Source: Antiaris toxicaria (taxonomy: Eukaryota; Streptophyta; Magnoliopsida; Rosales; Moraceae). Taken from it: 64,000 nt of DNA. A program made the translations under genes and the position numbers. The notes below the pieces were generated by a model, which was not told the DNA's origin, did not search any database, and saw only the letters and a program-made list of their open reading frames with translations. Where the stretch lies: the NCBI GenBank assembly GCA_035233585.1, contig CP141157.1, positions 13,358,001 through 13,422,000 on the forward strand, in the 5' to 3' direction. This document shows positions 23,261 through 34,875 of the stretch, one piece after another; within the stretch, counting starts at the first letter, position 1, and every line of letters begins with the position of its first letter.

Positions 23261-26200
23261 CTATTCAGCATGGTTCTCGCACATATCTTTCTCGGTTTCC
23301 CATGTGGCTTCCTCTTCACCATGGTTACTCCAAAGAACCTTTACCATGGGTATTGTTTTCATTCTCAGCTGCTTGACCTTACGATCCAAAATCTTCACCG
23401 AAATCTCGACGTAAGAGACATCTGGTTGGATTTCTACATCATCTGTTGAAATGACTTCGGACTCGGTTCGTGCACTCTTCCTCAGCATCGATACATGGAA
23501 AACGTTGTCCACTCCCAAGGTGTTGGGTAACTTCAGCTCATATGCAACCTTACCAACTCTACGTACGATCTCGAAAGGTCCAATGTAACGCGGTGTTAGC
23601 TTCCCTTTAACTCCGAAACGAGAGATACCTTTCTTCGGTGACACCTTTAGCAATACAAACTCTCTGACCTTGAACTCCAATGGCTTTCTGCATTGATCTG
23701 CATAGCTCTTCTGTCGACTCTGTGCTGTTAGAAGTCATTGTTTGATGATGACAATCTTTTCGTACTGGTCTAGGATCATATCGGGTCCACCCACTGGTGC
23801 TTCCTGGTTGTCAATCCAATAGATGGGTGATCAACAAGGCTTTCTGTACAACGCTTCAAAGGGTGCCATTCCGATACTCGTTTGATAACTGTTGTTGTAT
23901 GCGAACTCTGGCATATAGAGGTGTTTGCTCCATCTATCTCCAAGATCAAGAACGCAGGCACGTAGCATATCCTCGAGAATCTATATGAGACGCTCCGACT
24001 GACCATCTGTCTGCAGATGAAAAGCGGTGCGGAAGTTCAGTTCTATGCCTAGTGCTTCCTGTAGACTTTGCTAAAAGCGAGTGTTGAAGCGCGTATCACG
24101 ATCAGAAATGATCACTGAAGGGACTCCATGCAATCTGACTATGTTCCTCATGTAAAGCTCGGCTAGCTGGTTCCTGCTGCAAGTCGTCTTGAACGGGATG
24201 AAGTGCGCGGTCTTCGTGAGACGATCTACAACTACCCAGACTCCATCAGATCCATCCTGTGCTCTCGGTAAGCCGGTTAAGAAGTCCATTCCTATACTAT
24301 CCCACTTCCACTGAGGTATTGGAAGTGGTTGGAGCAGACCTGCGGGCCTCTCCCGTACTGCCTTTACCTTCTGACACATCAAACAGTTGGCCACGAAGTT
24401 CTTCACATCTAACTTCATACCTCTCCACTAAAGCTGTCGTCTTAGGTTTTGATACATCTTGTTTCCACCTGGGTGCATGGCGAACCTCGACTGATGAAAC
24501 TCTGACAAGATCTCCTGTATAAGCTCTGGGATGTGTGGCACTGTTAAGCGACCCTCGTTGTAAAGAATTCCACTAGCGTCTATCGACCACTCTGCAACAT
24601 GCTTGCCCTTTAACAATCTATCTCGGATGTCAACGAAATGTGTATCTGCCAACTGATTCTCCTTGATCCTCTGCACATAGTCTGGTTCCATCACTAAGTT
24701 GTACAACACTGGATGACCCTGAACTTCACCAAAACGAACCTGATAAGCTGTAAGAACTCTGTCCTTTTCCCACTCATCTATCTGCATAGCCATTATAGAA
24801 GCATCATGATCAGGATTGGGAACTGCCTCTCTTTTCCTACTTAGTGCATCTGCAACCACGTTTGCTTTACCCGGATGGTACTCGACTTGGAAGTCGTAGT
24901 CTTGCATGTATTCTACCCATCTCCTCTGACGCAGGTTGAGATCTTTCTGTGTAGCTAGGTATTTCAAACTCTTGTGATCTGAAAACAGTCTAAAACTGGC
25001 ACCATACAGATAACAACACCAAATCTTAAGCGCGAACACTACTGCAGCTAACTCTAGATCGTGTGTAGGGTAGTTTCGTTCATGTTGTTTCAGCTGTCGT
25101 GAGGCATAAGCGACAACTTGGTTCTGTTGCATCAAAACTGCTCTAAGACCTTGATGAGAAGCATCGGTGTAGACGTCATATACTTGATCCTGATCCGGAA
25201 TGATAAGGATAGGTGCAGACGTCAAACGACTCTTTAACTCCTGGAAGACTGACTCACAGCTATTGTCCCAAACGAAAGGTACCTCCTTCTTTGTCAGATT
25301 GGTGAGGGGAGCGGCGAGCTTGCTAAAGTCCTGTACAAAACGTCGATAATATCCCACTAAACCCAAGAAGCTTCGGATCTCTGGAACATTCTTCGGTCGT
25401 TCCCACTTAAGAATCGCTTCAACCTTGGATGGATCAACTGATATACCGTCTCCTGAGATGATATGCCCGAGAAACTTAACCTCTGTCATCCAAAACTCAC
25501 ATTTTTCTTTCTTGGCATACAACTGATGTTCACGAAGAGTCTATAAAACTATACTGAGATGCTGTGCATGATCTTCATGAGTTCGGGAGTAGATGAGGAT
25601 GTCGTCGATGAATACGATGACGAACTTATCAAGAAAAGGTCAGAAGACTCTATTCATCATATCCATGAAGGCTGCTGGCACGTTTGTCAAACCGAAAGGC
25701 ATTACTAAGAACTCATAACTACCATACCTCATTCGGAATGCCGTCTTCGGGATATCCTCCTCACTAACACGAAGCTGATGATAACCGGATCTCAAATCAA
25801 CCTTGGAGAAGAAACAAGCTCCACCCAACTGATCAAACAAGTCATCTATACGTGGTAACGGATACTTATTTTTGATGGTCACACTATTGAGCTTTCTGTA
25901 GTCCACACAGAGACGTAGCGAACCGTCGGCTTTCTTCACAAAAAGGACTGACAAACCCCAAGGTGAGTTACTGTCTCGGATAAAGCCCAGCGATTTCAAC
26001 TCATCCAGCTGCTTGCTCAACTCTTTCATCTCTAGAGGTGCCATACGATACAGAGCAGAAGCAAAAGGAGCTGTTCCGAGAACTAAGTCAATACGAAACT
26101 CTATTTCTCGATGAGGCGGTAAACCTGGAAGAGCTTTTGGAAAAACATCGGGAAAACTATCGACAACAGGTATAGGTTAGGTACTCTTTTCAGGACTGGA

Positions 26201-26989
26201 TCCTTCCACTGCACACAAGGATAAGAAGCAAAGAATACCCTGCCTACTCTTCGACACTAACCTCAGAGTAGATCTATCAACATTTGAAACTAAGCTTAAC
26301 TGATAGGACACTACATGTCCGAAATCAGTTGTAAAGATAATGCGACGATTACGACAATAAAGCATAATCCCGTATCGGGAAAGCCAGTCATATCCCACAA
26401 TAACATCATAAGCAAACATAGGCATTACCACAAGTGATGCCTCCAAACAAACATCCCCAACATAAACATAGGCTTGACACCCATCACTAACGGTAGTCGT
26501 GCCCAACGGGGATTTCACACATAAGGGAGAGTCAAGATTTTACAGTTTTAAACCAAGTGAACGAGCATAATGTTGGGCTATAAAAGAGTGTGTAGCCCCG
26601 GTGTCAAACAAAACATGTGCATATGTACCAAAGATAGGAATTATACCATCTAATGCAGTCGGTGTATGATCTATCTCCATGCTGTCAGCTTCAAGAACGT
26701 GTACCTGTGGTGCCTTACCACGATTTTGAGCTGTATTCCCTCGCTGATAGCCCGTACTCTGACCCTGTGGTGGTGGTCTCTGATAACTCGGCACTGGGAA
26801 CTGCTGTAGCGGTGTAGCATGTGGAGCATAAGGCGCAGTGTACTGGCTCGTGCGCTGAGGCTGATGGGGAGCTGGAAGCTGAGGGCGCTGTGACTGCGAA
26901 GACTGGGAAGTAAACTGTTGCCTCTGTGGAAGACCATTCTGATTCCGCTGATGATGATGTCTATGAGCATTGTCTCTTGACTGTCTCTT
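23261..26989 (-). pseudogene. pol: Pol of Gypsy element B: PR-RT-RH-IN-chromodomain-like tail
   Basis: This reads in one frame continuing from gag. Protease has DTGATHSFIA near 26600. RT starts near 26040 (MAPLEMKELSKQLDEL), with VLFVKKADGSLRLCVDYRKL and the catalytic FIDDILIYS near 25600. RNase H follows from about 25140 (YTDASHQGLRAVLMQ, catalytic Asp kept). Integrase has an HPGGNKMY / CLMCQKVK zinc region near 24450-24360 and a core with GMDFLTGL and ISDRDTRF. The C-terminal tail VLWSNHGEEEATWETEKDM is chromodomain-like, as in Tekay chromoviruses. Stops are at 26540, 26177, 25640, about 25543, 24428, 24071 and at least three more before 23690. Most are one C-to-T or G-to-A step from Arg, Gln or Trp. 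Moderately old, dead copy. Confidence 0.92.
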
Positions 26990-28023
26990 CGGGCAGACAT
27001 TTCTTTTGTGGCCTTCATCCCCACACTCGAAGCAGGTAATCACATTCACCCGACCCTGTCGCTATCCAGAAAACTGACGAGAACCCGATCCCTGAGACTG
27101 CTGGTTCTTCTGGTAAGGAGTCTGCGGCTTGTGCTGAGGCTTGTTGCGGATTGGTCCAGACTTGTTTCCGTTACGAGCTTCAAGGAACTCCTTGTCGCCC
27201 TCTTCCACTGTCAACGCCTTAGCAACTATCTGCTGGTAGCTATCTCTGATCTGGAACAGTTGTACACCCCTCTTCACATAGAGGCTAAGCCCTTTATCAA
27301 AGCGGAGACACTTAGTAGCTTCATCCAAAACCTGATTCTTCGCATACCGGGCCAACTCAGTGAACTTGGCTTCATATTCCCGCACTGACATAGACCCTTG
27401 CTTCAAACGGATGAACTCCCTAGCTTTTCTGTCGCGGAACTGAGCTGAAAAGAAACGCTCGTGAAAATGCTCCTTGAAAACTGTCCAAGAAGACCTCTGC
27501 TCCTCTGTCAAACCATCCTCGAGGTAGAGGCTAGACCCACCAGCTTGTTGGAAGCAAACTCAACCCAGAACTCTACGGGTGTGGCGGTCAACTTTAGCTG
27601 CTTGCGAATGGCATCAAACCAGTAGTCGGTATCCACCTCTGTGCCCATGCCGTCGAAAGTGGGTACGTGAGGCTTAAAGAAAAGAGTTAGGGCTGCCTGT
27701 TTAGGATGTATCATAGGCTGGGTAGGTACTGCTCTAGAGATATGGTTTTCGGTGGTAGGCGTTTGCTGAGGAGTCTGAGAAGAACTCCCTGCTCTCTGGG
27801 TCTCATTAGGAACAACATTGGCTACAGGAGCTGGGTTAGGTGTTCCAAAAGGTAAGACGGTAAAGAGAGCCTGTATCGCCGCCGTGAGATTCTGCATCAC
27901 CGTTAGCTGATCATTCGGTGTAGGAACCGCTGTATTCTGACTCCCTTGAGGCTGCGTATTCCCGGGGTTCTCTTCATCGTTGCCTCCCTGTTGCCTCTGA
28001 CTACGCGTGCCTGGACGAGCCAT
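26990..28023 (-). pseudogene. gag: Gag of Gypsy element B
   Basis: ATG at 28023, about 110 bp from the primer site, gives MARPGTRSQRQQGGNDEE, a Gln/Pro/Thr-rich N-terminus. The capsid domain starts around residue 115 (FFKPHVPTFDGMGTEVDTDYWF) and continues, after a frameshift at about 27515, with EEQRSSWTVFKEHFHERFF. The frameshift falls where the family has a Trp-Trp pair. The nucleocapsid is Gln/Asn-rich and ends in one zinc knuckle, CFECGDEGHKRNVC (27034-26993; Cys-Cys-His-Cys). An in-frame TAG at 27062 lies just before the knuckle. The frame then runs on into protease without a gap. Confidence 0.9.
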
Positions 28024-28132
28024 TTTACTGAATAAGATTGAAGGAATAGGAAATCCTATAAGCTTCTAAGAGTAAGGAAAACCACGCTTGGGTATTTTGA
28101 AAACGTTTTGATGAAAACCCTTTTGAAAACCT

Positions 28133-28146
28133 GGTCTCTGATACCA
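28133..28146 (-). other. Primer binding site of element B (tRNA-Met type)
   Basis: The minus strand reads TGGTATCAGAGACC, five bases inside the LTR end. It departs from TGGTATCAGAGC only at the last positions. Confidence 0.8.
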
Positions 28147-28151
28147 TTATT

Positions 28152-28982
28152 TGTCACGGCCCAAAATTTAGACACGTGACATGGCAGCCAAATCATAATA
28201 TCAACCCAGGATTTAAGGAAAACATTTATTACGAAAAACGGGTCAACATTATAATTTAGCTAAGCCTAATTATTTATAAAGTAGCATCATAACCACAAAA
28301 TAAAATAAAGTAGAAAATAAATACTTTTTAATGCGGAAATCAAATACAAAATCGGTCTTCAAAAGAAATTACCAACCATAAAATATTCCCAAGCATGAAA
28401 TTTAAATAACGTGAAATAAAGTCCAAACTTAAGGTCTCATTACATCAGAACGAGAAACAGAAAGAAGAAGATGGAGAAAACGGATAGCATCATCTTTGGT
28501 AGAAACGGATAGCTCAACGATTTTCGGAACTGCTACCTCCCGCACCTGGAAGTAGTCATTTCAAAATCACAAAGAAAAGGGACGTGAGCGCTGGCTCAGT
28601 AGGACAGAAACAAAGGTGGATTAAACAGGTAACATTTAAAAGTATGACATAATATTCGTTTTCAAAAACAATCAACAATTTAAGAATACATGGCATAATA
28701 ATCATTCCCAAAAATAATCAACAATTTCGTGAAAACATTTTTAATACACGTTTTATTCTGCTGAGGACTTAGCGTAGCCGCAATATACGTGCCCCAATAT
28801 TAAAATAATAAATCATTAAAATAAACCATCATATTTTGAGTGAGGACTTGTCGTAACTATAATATACGTGCCTCGAATTGAATTATCCTAGATCATCTCG
28901 TTACGGTCTAAATAGGCCGAACGGCCCTGCGTAGGTTTAGGGACCTTCCCCCATGGCGTCAACTTTGGGACGCACGCATCAT
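28152..28982 (-). mobile_element. 5' LTR of element B, part 1
   Basis: Starts TGTCACGGCCC at 28152 and matches the left LTR up to CGCACGCATCAT, where the Athila-like element enters. Stem-loop at 28585-28598. Confidence 0.9.
28978..28982. other. Target site duplication ATCAT, left copy (Athila-like element)
   Basis: The uninterrupted LTR at about 21166-21176 reads GCATCATTTAC. Here ATCAT is followed by TGATAACTCG, and at 41252-41256 ATCAT is followed by TTAC. Confidence 0.9.
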
Positions 28983-30569
28983 TGATAACTCGAATTTCTC
29001 GAGTTATGAAGTTACATTTTCATGCTTAGATAGCCCATTTTAGGAAGTTAAATTCACAAAAGTCATGGTTCTTGGCACTATAAATGAGAATTATCAATTT
29101 TTAACTTTAGTGGCCATTGATGAAAGTTCATTCTTAGCAGCACATGGGAATCGATCTTTGTTAGAGCATTTTGAAGTCTTTTAACATGTGATATGTTTTT
29201 GGAGTTTGGTTTTTGTTTTTGGTGAATGGCAGGACTTTGCAGCGTGAAGAATGCTGAAAATTGGACGTTGCCGTAGCATTGCCACAGCAAAGCTGCAGCA
29301 GGCGTTGGCTGACGTGGTCTGCTGAATGTGCACACATTTTAATCCACGCTGGCTAAATTTGATGATGTCAATCAATCTTCCAAGTGTCAGCATCATTGCC
29401 CAGCACTACCACAATGCACACGGTCAGCCAGAGGATCATCCACATGTCACAAGTAGGGTTTAAGATGTTCCCTTTTTGTACTATAAAAGCTGAGCTAAAA
29501 GGAAGAGGACAAGGGGGATATACGGGAAAAGGATAACAGAAAAAGAGAGGAGAAAAATAACAGAATCGGAAGAGAGAAAAACAGAGCAAAAAAGGAAAAT
29601 CGAAAAAGAAATATAAAGTAGAATTGAGAGCAACTTCGGCCGGATCGTGAGGAATTCAACATCTCAAGAAGGAATTCGTCTGGGTACATTCTTCACAGAT
29701 CACATCAGGCATTGGAGCTGTACCAGCTTGATTCGAACCTTGGGAAAGGGGAGATCATTACTGCTTAATTCTATTTTGTATTGATTTCAGTCTTTCTTTT
29801 TGCTTAACAGTATTTTGATGTTAAATCAAAGTCGTTTTACGATTTTTGCTGAACTCATGGAAGCTTAATTTAGCTAAGTTGTGAGTCATGAGTACTTGAA
29901 CAGAATTTGAGATCTGTGCAGTTTTGCTTAGTATAATTCTTTTTATTGTTCAATCTGTTCTTATTCTATTTGATCTGGTATTAGATCTTGGAAGGGAATC
30001 TGATATAAGCAACTGATTCGTGAATGTTGGAAAACGTTTAATGAATTGACTGAGATTGAATAACATGTGTTTGGTTAGTTTTCAGAGTAAAAATTAATCA
30101 AATCTGTGGGTAAGCTAGGAATAGTCATCCATCACATGGTCTTTAAGGATAACGTTCTTAATTGATTTTCTCAAATCTGAATCTACATAGGAATATGCAG
30201 ACTTAGAATCTGAGAGCTAAACGTAATTTTTTTATATATCCTGACTAGAAAGAATGATGCTATAGCAAAGCTGTAGCACGATTTCAGAACTGTGAAAGGA
30301 AAGTGACTTGCAACTTATTTCTCCCAATTGTTTGAGCAAATATAAATCCTGAATTTTATACCTGGAAATTTCATTTTAATTCTTGTTAAATTCTGTTTAC
30401 CATTTTATTCTTTCTCCATAATTGAAATTCATTTAGTTACTTGTCTAGTTAAGTCGATTTTCTTGTAAAAACAATTACATCTGAATACAAAAGCACTTTC
30501 CTCGTGGGTACGACACTCTTTCTCATCATATATTACTTGAATGCGATAGTACACTTGCGTTGAATTGCA
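28983..30569 (+). mobile_element. Athila-like LTR, plus-oriented arm
   Basis: 1587 bp, TGATAACTCG to GAATTGCA. It is the inverted copy of 30951-32538 with about seven differences noticed by eye, so at least 99% identical. It contains TATAAAAG at 29482-29489. The short open frames inside are mirrored in the other arm and are not genes. Confidence 0.9.
29482..29489 (+). promoter_or_regulatory. TATA box, Athila-like LTR (plus arm)
   Basis: TATAAAAG. In this arm it points rightward, into the gag leader loop and the opposite LTR. Transcription from it would cross both arms and give a hairpin RNA. Activity is inferred. Confidence 0.55.
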
Positions 30570-30582
30570 TACGTACACTTGG

Positions 30583-30813
30583 GTTAAGCCCTTCTAACAT
30601 TGGGACCGCATAGTCTCTGATAGCTCGATCTCTGTTTTCTGCTCGGAGTAGTGCATTTCGAGCGTTGTTACCCTGGTTCACGGCTGGATTTGCTTGCTGA
30701 TCGGCCATTTCAGTACCTGCATCTAAATTACGTTGCTCCCTTCTTCTTGCACGGAAGGTTCTCTCTATTTCAGGGTCAAAAGCTTCTAATTCACCACTTC
30801 CTCGCCTATTCAT
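30583..30813 (-). pseudogene. gag: Gag N-terminal fragment of the Athila-like element
   Basis: ATG at 30813 gives MNRRGSGELEAFDPEIERTF and 77 residues in all, ending MLEGLNP. It is rich in Arg, Glu, Asn and Ala and lies about 95 bp downstream of the primer site, so it is the true gag start. The last 19 bp (30583-30601) are repeated at 41233-41251, where the rest of gag begins; the two pieces were once one gene and are now over 10 kb apart. Beyond MLEGLNP the frame runs out into LTR-derived sequence (TACGTACACTT filler, then the LTR end). Confidence 0.85.
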
Positions 30814-30906
30814 AAACCAGTGTTCCCTTCACCTGCGATCATAGTATTCAAAATCTTTTAAGTAAATTGCTTATAGAAAATCACAAATTAACAACAAAAT
30901 CACTTT

Positions 30907-30923
30907 CCCCGGCAACGGCGCCA
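30907..30923 (-). other. Primer binding site, Athila type
   Basis: The minus strand reads TGGCGCCGTTGCCGGGG, the primer site typical of plant Athila/Tat elements (attributed to tRNA-Asp). It lies 27 nt from the LTR end at 30951. Confidence 0.9.
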
Positions 30924-30950
30924 AAAACTTGTTTGCAAATCCGTGATATA

Positions 30951-32538
30951 TGCAATTCAACGCAAGTGTACGTATCGCATTCAAGTAATATATGATGAGA
31001 AAGAGTGTCGTACCCACGAGGAAAGTGCTTTTGTATTCAGATGTAATTGTTTTTACAAGAAAATCGACTTAACTAGACAAGTAACTAAATGAATTTCAAT
31101 TATGGAGAAAGAATAAAATGGTAAACAGAATTTAACAAGAATTAAAATGAAATTTCCAGGTATAAAATTCAGGATTTATATTTGCTCAAACAATTGGGAG
31201 AAATAAGTTGCAAGTCACTTTCCTTTCACAGTTCTGAAATCGTGCTACAGCTTTGCTATAGCATCATTCTTTCTAGTCAGGATATAGAAAAAAATTACGT
31301 TTAGCTCTCAGATTCTAAGTCTGCATATTCCTATGTAGATTCAGATTTGAGAAAATCAATTAAGAACGTTATCCTTAAAGACCATGTGATGGATGACTAT
31401 TCCTAGCTTACCCACAAATTTGATTAATTTTTACTCTGAAAACTAACCAAACACATGTTATTCAATCTCAGTCAATTCATTAAACGTTTTCCAACATTCA
31501 CGAATCAGTTGCTTATATCAGATTCCCTTCCAAGATCTAATACCAGATCAAATAGAATAAGAACAGATTGAACAATAAAAAGAATTATACTAAGCAAAAC
31601 TGCACAGATCTCAAATTCTGTTCAAGTACTCATGACTCACAACTTAGCTAAATTAAGCTTCCATGAGTTCAGTAAAAATCGTAAAACGACTTTGATTTAA
31701 CATCAAAATACTGTTAAGCAAAAAGAAAGACTGAAATCAATACAAAACAGAATTAAGCAGTAATGATCTCCCCTTTCCCAAGGTTCGAATCAAGCTGGTA
31801 CAGCTCCAATGCCTGATGCGATCTGTGAAGAATGTACCCAGACGAATTCCTTCTTGAGATGTTGAATTCCTCACGATCCGGCCGAAGTTGCTCTCAATTC
31901 TACTTTATATTTCTTTTTCGATTTTCCTTTTTTGCTCTGTTTTTCTCTCTTCCGATTCTGTTATTTTTCTCCTCTCTTTTTCTGTTATCCTTTTCCCGTA
32001 TATCCCCCTTGTCCTCTTCCTTTTAGCTCAGCTTTTATAGTACAAAAAGGGAACATCTTAAACCCTACTTGTGACATGTGGATGATCCTCTGGCTGACCG
32101 TGTGCATTGTGGTAGTGCTGGGCAATGATGCTGACACTTGGAAGATTGATTGACATCATCAAATTTAGCCAGCGTGGATTAAAATGTGTGCACATTCAGC
32201 AGACCACGTCAGCCAACGCCTGCTGCAGCTTTGCTGTGGCAATGCTACGGCAACGTCCAATTTTCAGCATTCTTCACGCTGCAAAGTCCTGCCATTCACC
32301 AAAAACAAAAACCAAACTCCAAAAACATATCACATGTTAAAAGACTTCAAAATGCTCTAACAAAGATCGATTCCCATGTGCTGCTAAGAATGAACTTTCA
32401 TCAATGGCCACTAAAGTTAAAAATTGATAATTCTCATTTATAGTGCCAAGAACCATGACTTTTGTGATTTTAACTTCCTAAAATGGGCTATCTAAGCATG
32501 AAAATGTAACTTCATAACTCGAGAAATTCGAGTTATCA
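30951..32538 (-). mobile_element. Athila-like LTR, minus-oriented arm
   Basis: 1588 bp, in the direction of the element's genes. It is preceded in that direction by a polypurine tract (so it serves as a 3' LTR) and followed by leader, primer site and gag (so it serves as a 5' LTR). The TATA box is at 32032-32039 on the minus strand. Confidence 0.92.
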
Positions 32539-32552
32539 CACCCCCAAACTTA
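32539..32552 (-). other. Polypurine tract of the Athila-like element
   Basis: The minus strand reads TTTAAGTTTGGGGGTG directly before TGATAACTCG, a form common in Athila/Tat elements. Confidence 0.85.
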
Positions 32553-33822
32553 AAAGTGCTGCTCGTCCTCGAGCAGTGGCAGAATTCTCACAAGACAAAA
32601 CGATTTATTAAGCAGATAGCAATGATTACATGTCAATCCAATCCTCACTGATCATCCTGAGCATTGTATGAAGAATTACTGCTCATATCACAGATTACTC
32701 TCAAAACACTTCCTTTCTAAACACGCGGAGGGGGGTTCAGAACTCCTTTTAGGTACCCTTAGCTTTTAAGTTACGAACTTGGCCAGCTTAAGGACTTTTC
32801 AAGTTGATCCCACGAACTCCTATAACTCTATACAAAGGAGCCCTGCCTTCAGTAACAATAGGAAATTTTCTTATTTATTTATTCATTTTTTTTTTTTTAC
32901 ACTAAGTTGTCTTTTTCTGCTCTTTTACGCGAATGTCAACATGGGGCTCATGAAGACACCCGGTTACTCAACAGAAAACACGAACCAACGTGGGCTTTTA
33001 CATTCATATTTTAAATTGCTGTTTTATGCGACTGCCAACATGGGGCTCATGAAGACATCCGGTTACTAGGCAAATTTACAACAGCGGAATGCTCTCTTTT
33101 TTTTTTTTTTTTTTTTGAACAATGCCACAGCTATGCTGTAGCATTGCTGTTGCAACCGGACACTCATGTTCTGACCACTGTTTGACGCGAATGTCAACAT
33201 GGGGCTCATGAAGACACCCGGTTACTAAGTGGTCTAAACAGTGGAGTATCCTTCTTCACTTGAGGGCTTTTCTAAAATTCAATTCACCATTGTTGCTGGG
33301 GGTTTACAGGCTTCTAAACATAGCATTATTAAGGGATTCACAAGATCAACCTTAAATTCCTCAAACTGGCAGCAAGACTTTTCCACTTAGGTTATTCAGG
33401 AGAACTTCCAAAACAACCCTCTTTGTGTCCAAACTTTTGAATCAACTTCCAAGAGTAATCAATGACATAATAAGATCATACTTCAACAATGCTAGTGACT
33501 TAATTGGAATTGACATTTAATTACCACTGATCTGCTTTTTGCCTTAATGCACACGACTTCTTCTTTTCTTTTTTTTTTTTTTATATCATAACTAGGACAC
33601 TTACTAACAAAATAAAAAAAATATAAAAATAAAATAAATAAAATAAAATAAAAATAAAATCAGACAAAAATTAACAAAACAAACATTTACTAGCTAAGAA
33701 AAGTGGTGAAATGGAAAGTGGGCTTACTGATGGGTCAGACGTGGTCTAACCCCAGCCTAGTTGCTGCCTCCACTTGGTCCTTCATCTTGGCTGCGGTATA
33801 GGTGCTCGGGAAATGCAGGAAA
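32553..33822 (-). other. 3' non-coding region of the Athila-like element, with internal repeats
   Basis: No conserved coding sequence. Three copies of a ~35-bp unit containing ATGGGGCTCATGAAGAC and CGGTTACT lie at about 32935-32971, 33024-33067 and 33186-33229. Homopolymer T tracts occur at 32885-32899, 33097-33116 and 33565-33582. Confidence 0.7.
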
Positions 33823-34875
33823 TCAGCAGAATTTCTTGCTGTTCATGCGCAGATTTTTCTGCAAAGCTTGATCTCTTGCATGCATGTAGCGCCACATCTC
33901 CTTCTGATCTCTCTTCATTTCCTGCAAGTTCTCCATGATATCGTATTGAACACATTCCACCTGGCTTACCCTCAATTCCAATTGGGCAAGTGAAAAGCTT
34001 GCGGTGGGACTTGGTTCAAATGAAGGAGCTTCTTCTTCTTCTTGCCCTTGCTCGACTCCTTCACTGCCTTGATCCTGCATTAGCCTGTTAATTGTTCTTA
34101 AGAGAATTGGCCCCTTGTTAGGAATCCAGTCATCAAACTCTTGAATCTGCACATTAACACTTTTACAAAGCCGAGTTATCAAACAAGGAAAAATCAATGC
34201 ACTTCTATCTCTTTGTGCGCAAGCTAAAATTTCTTCCCTAATTATACTGCCCACATCAATTTTTCTCCCCATTATAATTGAATGCAGAAGAGCCATTCTC
34301 TCCCAACTTACTGTTTGCCCATGGGTAGTTGGTTTGAGGGAAAACTTAATGAAATGATACCACACCTTAGCTTTAGGATTTAACCTGCAATGAAGAACTG
34401 TTAGAGATCCCTGTGGTGATCTTGTCCATTCAGTTCCAGCTGTTGTTAAGTCGGCCAGTACAGTGTCCAAAGCTTCTCTATCTGCATCTGCTAAGAACTC
34501 AGAATGCTCGTCTTCAGATCCTGATAATCCCAAGAACCCATTGATTGCATCCCTTGTAATATCCACCGGTTTCCCTCTAACATGGACTATGTTCTGAAAT
34601 TTTCCTGTCAAGCTCGTATAGAACTCACCCACTAAAGGCATGATAGCCTCATTCGCATGTTCACAAAAGACTTTCCACTTATGGACCTTTATCACAGAAC
34701 TCACAAACTCAGGCATTTCTGCTGTTTTCAAATGGAAACCTTTTTCTAGACATAACGATCTCTGTGCAAAGCTCTTATTAAATCTTTTCTCTATTTCCTC
34801 ATTTTCGAATCTCTTAAACTCTTTTTCTTTCTTAACAACTTTCTTCCCCTTTCTTGCCATACTCTTCACCGGCAT
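33823..34875 (-). CDS. ORF3 of the Athila-like element (putative plant transposon protein domain)
   Basis: An uninterrupted frame of 350 codons in the position where Athila elements carry their third (env-like position) ORF. It starts MPVKSMARKGKKVV, a Lys/Arg-rich N-terminus, and has a central globular part (residues about 60-270) with KWKVFCEHANEAIMPLVGEF and VRGKPVDITRDAINGFLGL. These resemble the plant-transposon-protein domain often found next to Athila pol. An acidic, Ser/Pro-rich linker (EQGQEEEEAPSFEPS) follows, then a C-terminal helix likely to form a coiled coil (LELRVSQVECVQYDIMENLQ). I see no signal peptide or membrane segment, so nothing supports a true envelope. Function is unknown. 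It is the only complete frame in the element. Confidence 0.75.
   Translation of the reverse strand: MPVKSMARKGKKVVKKEKEFKRFENEEIEKRFNKSFAQRSLCLEKGFHLKTAEMPEFVSSVIKVHKWKVFCEHANEAIMPLVGEFYTSLTGKFQNIVHVRGKPVDITRDAINGFLGLSGSEDEHSEFLADADREALDTVLADLTTAGTEWTRSPQGSLTVLHCRLNPKAKVWYHFIKFSLKPTTHGQTVSWERMALLHSIIMGRKIDVGSIIREEILACAQRDRSALIFPCLITRLCKSVNVQIQEFDDWIPNKGPILLRTINRLMQDQGSEGVEQGQEEEEAPSFEPSPTASFSLAQLELRVSQVECVQYDIMENLQEMKRDQKEMWRYMHARDQALQKNLRMNSKKFC

Noticed and set aside
29078..32443. Sets of identical frames of 64-85 residues in opposite directions
   Set aside because: Consequence of the inverted LTR arms of the Athila-like element, not duplicated genes.
33823..34875. Calling ORF3 a retroviral envelope protein
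   Set aside because: No signal peptide, no membrane segment and no fusion motif; only its position is env-like.
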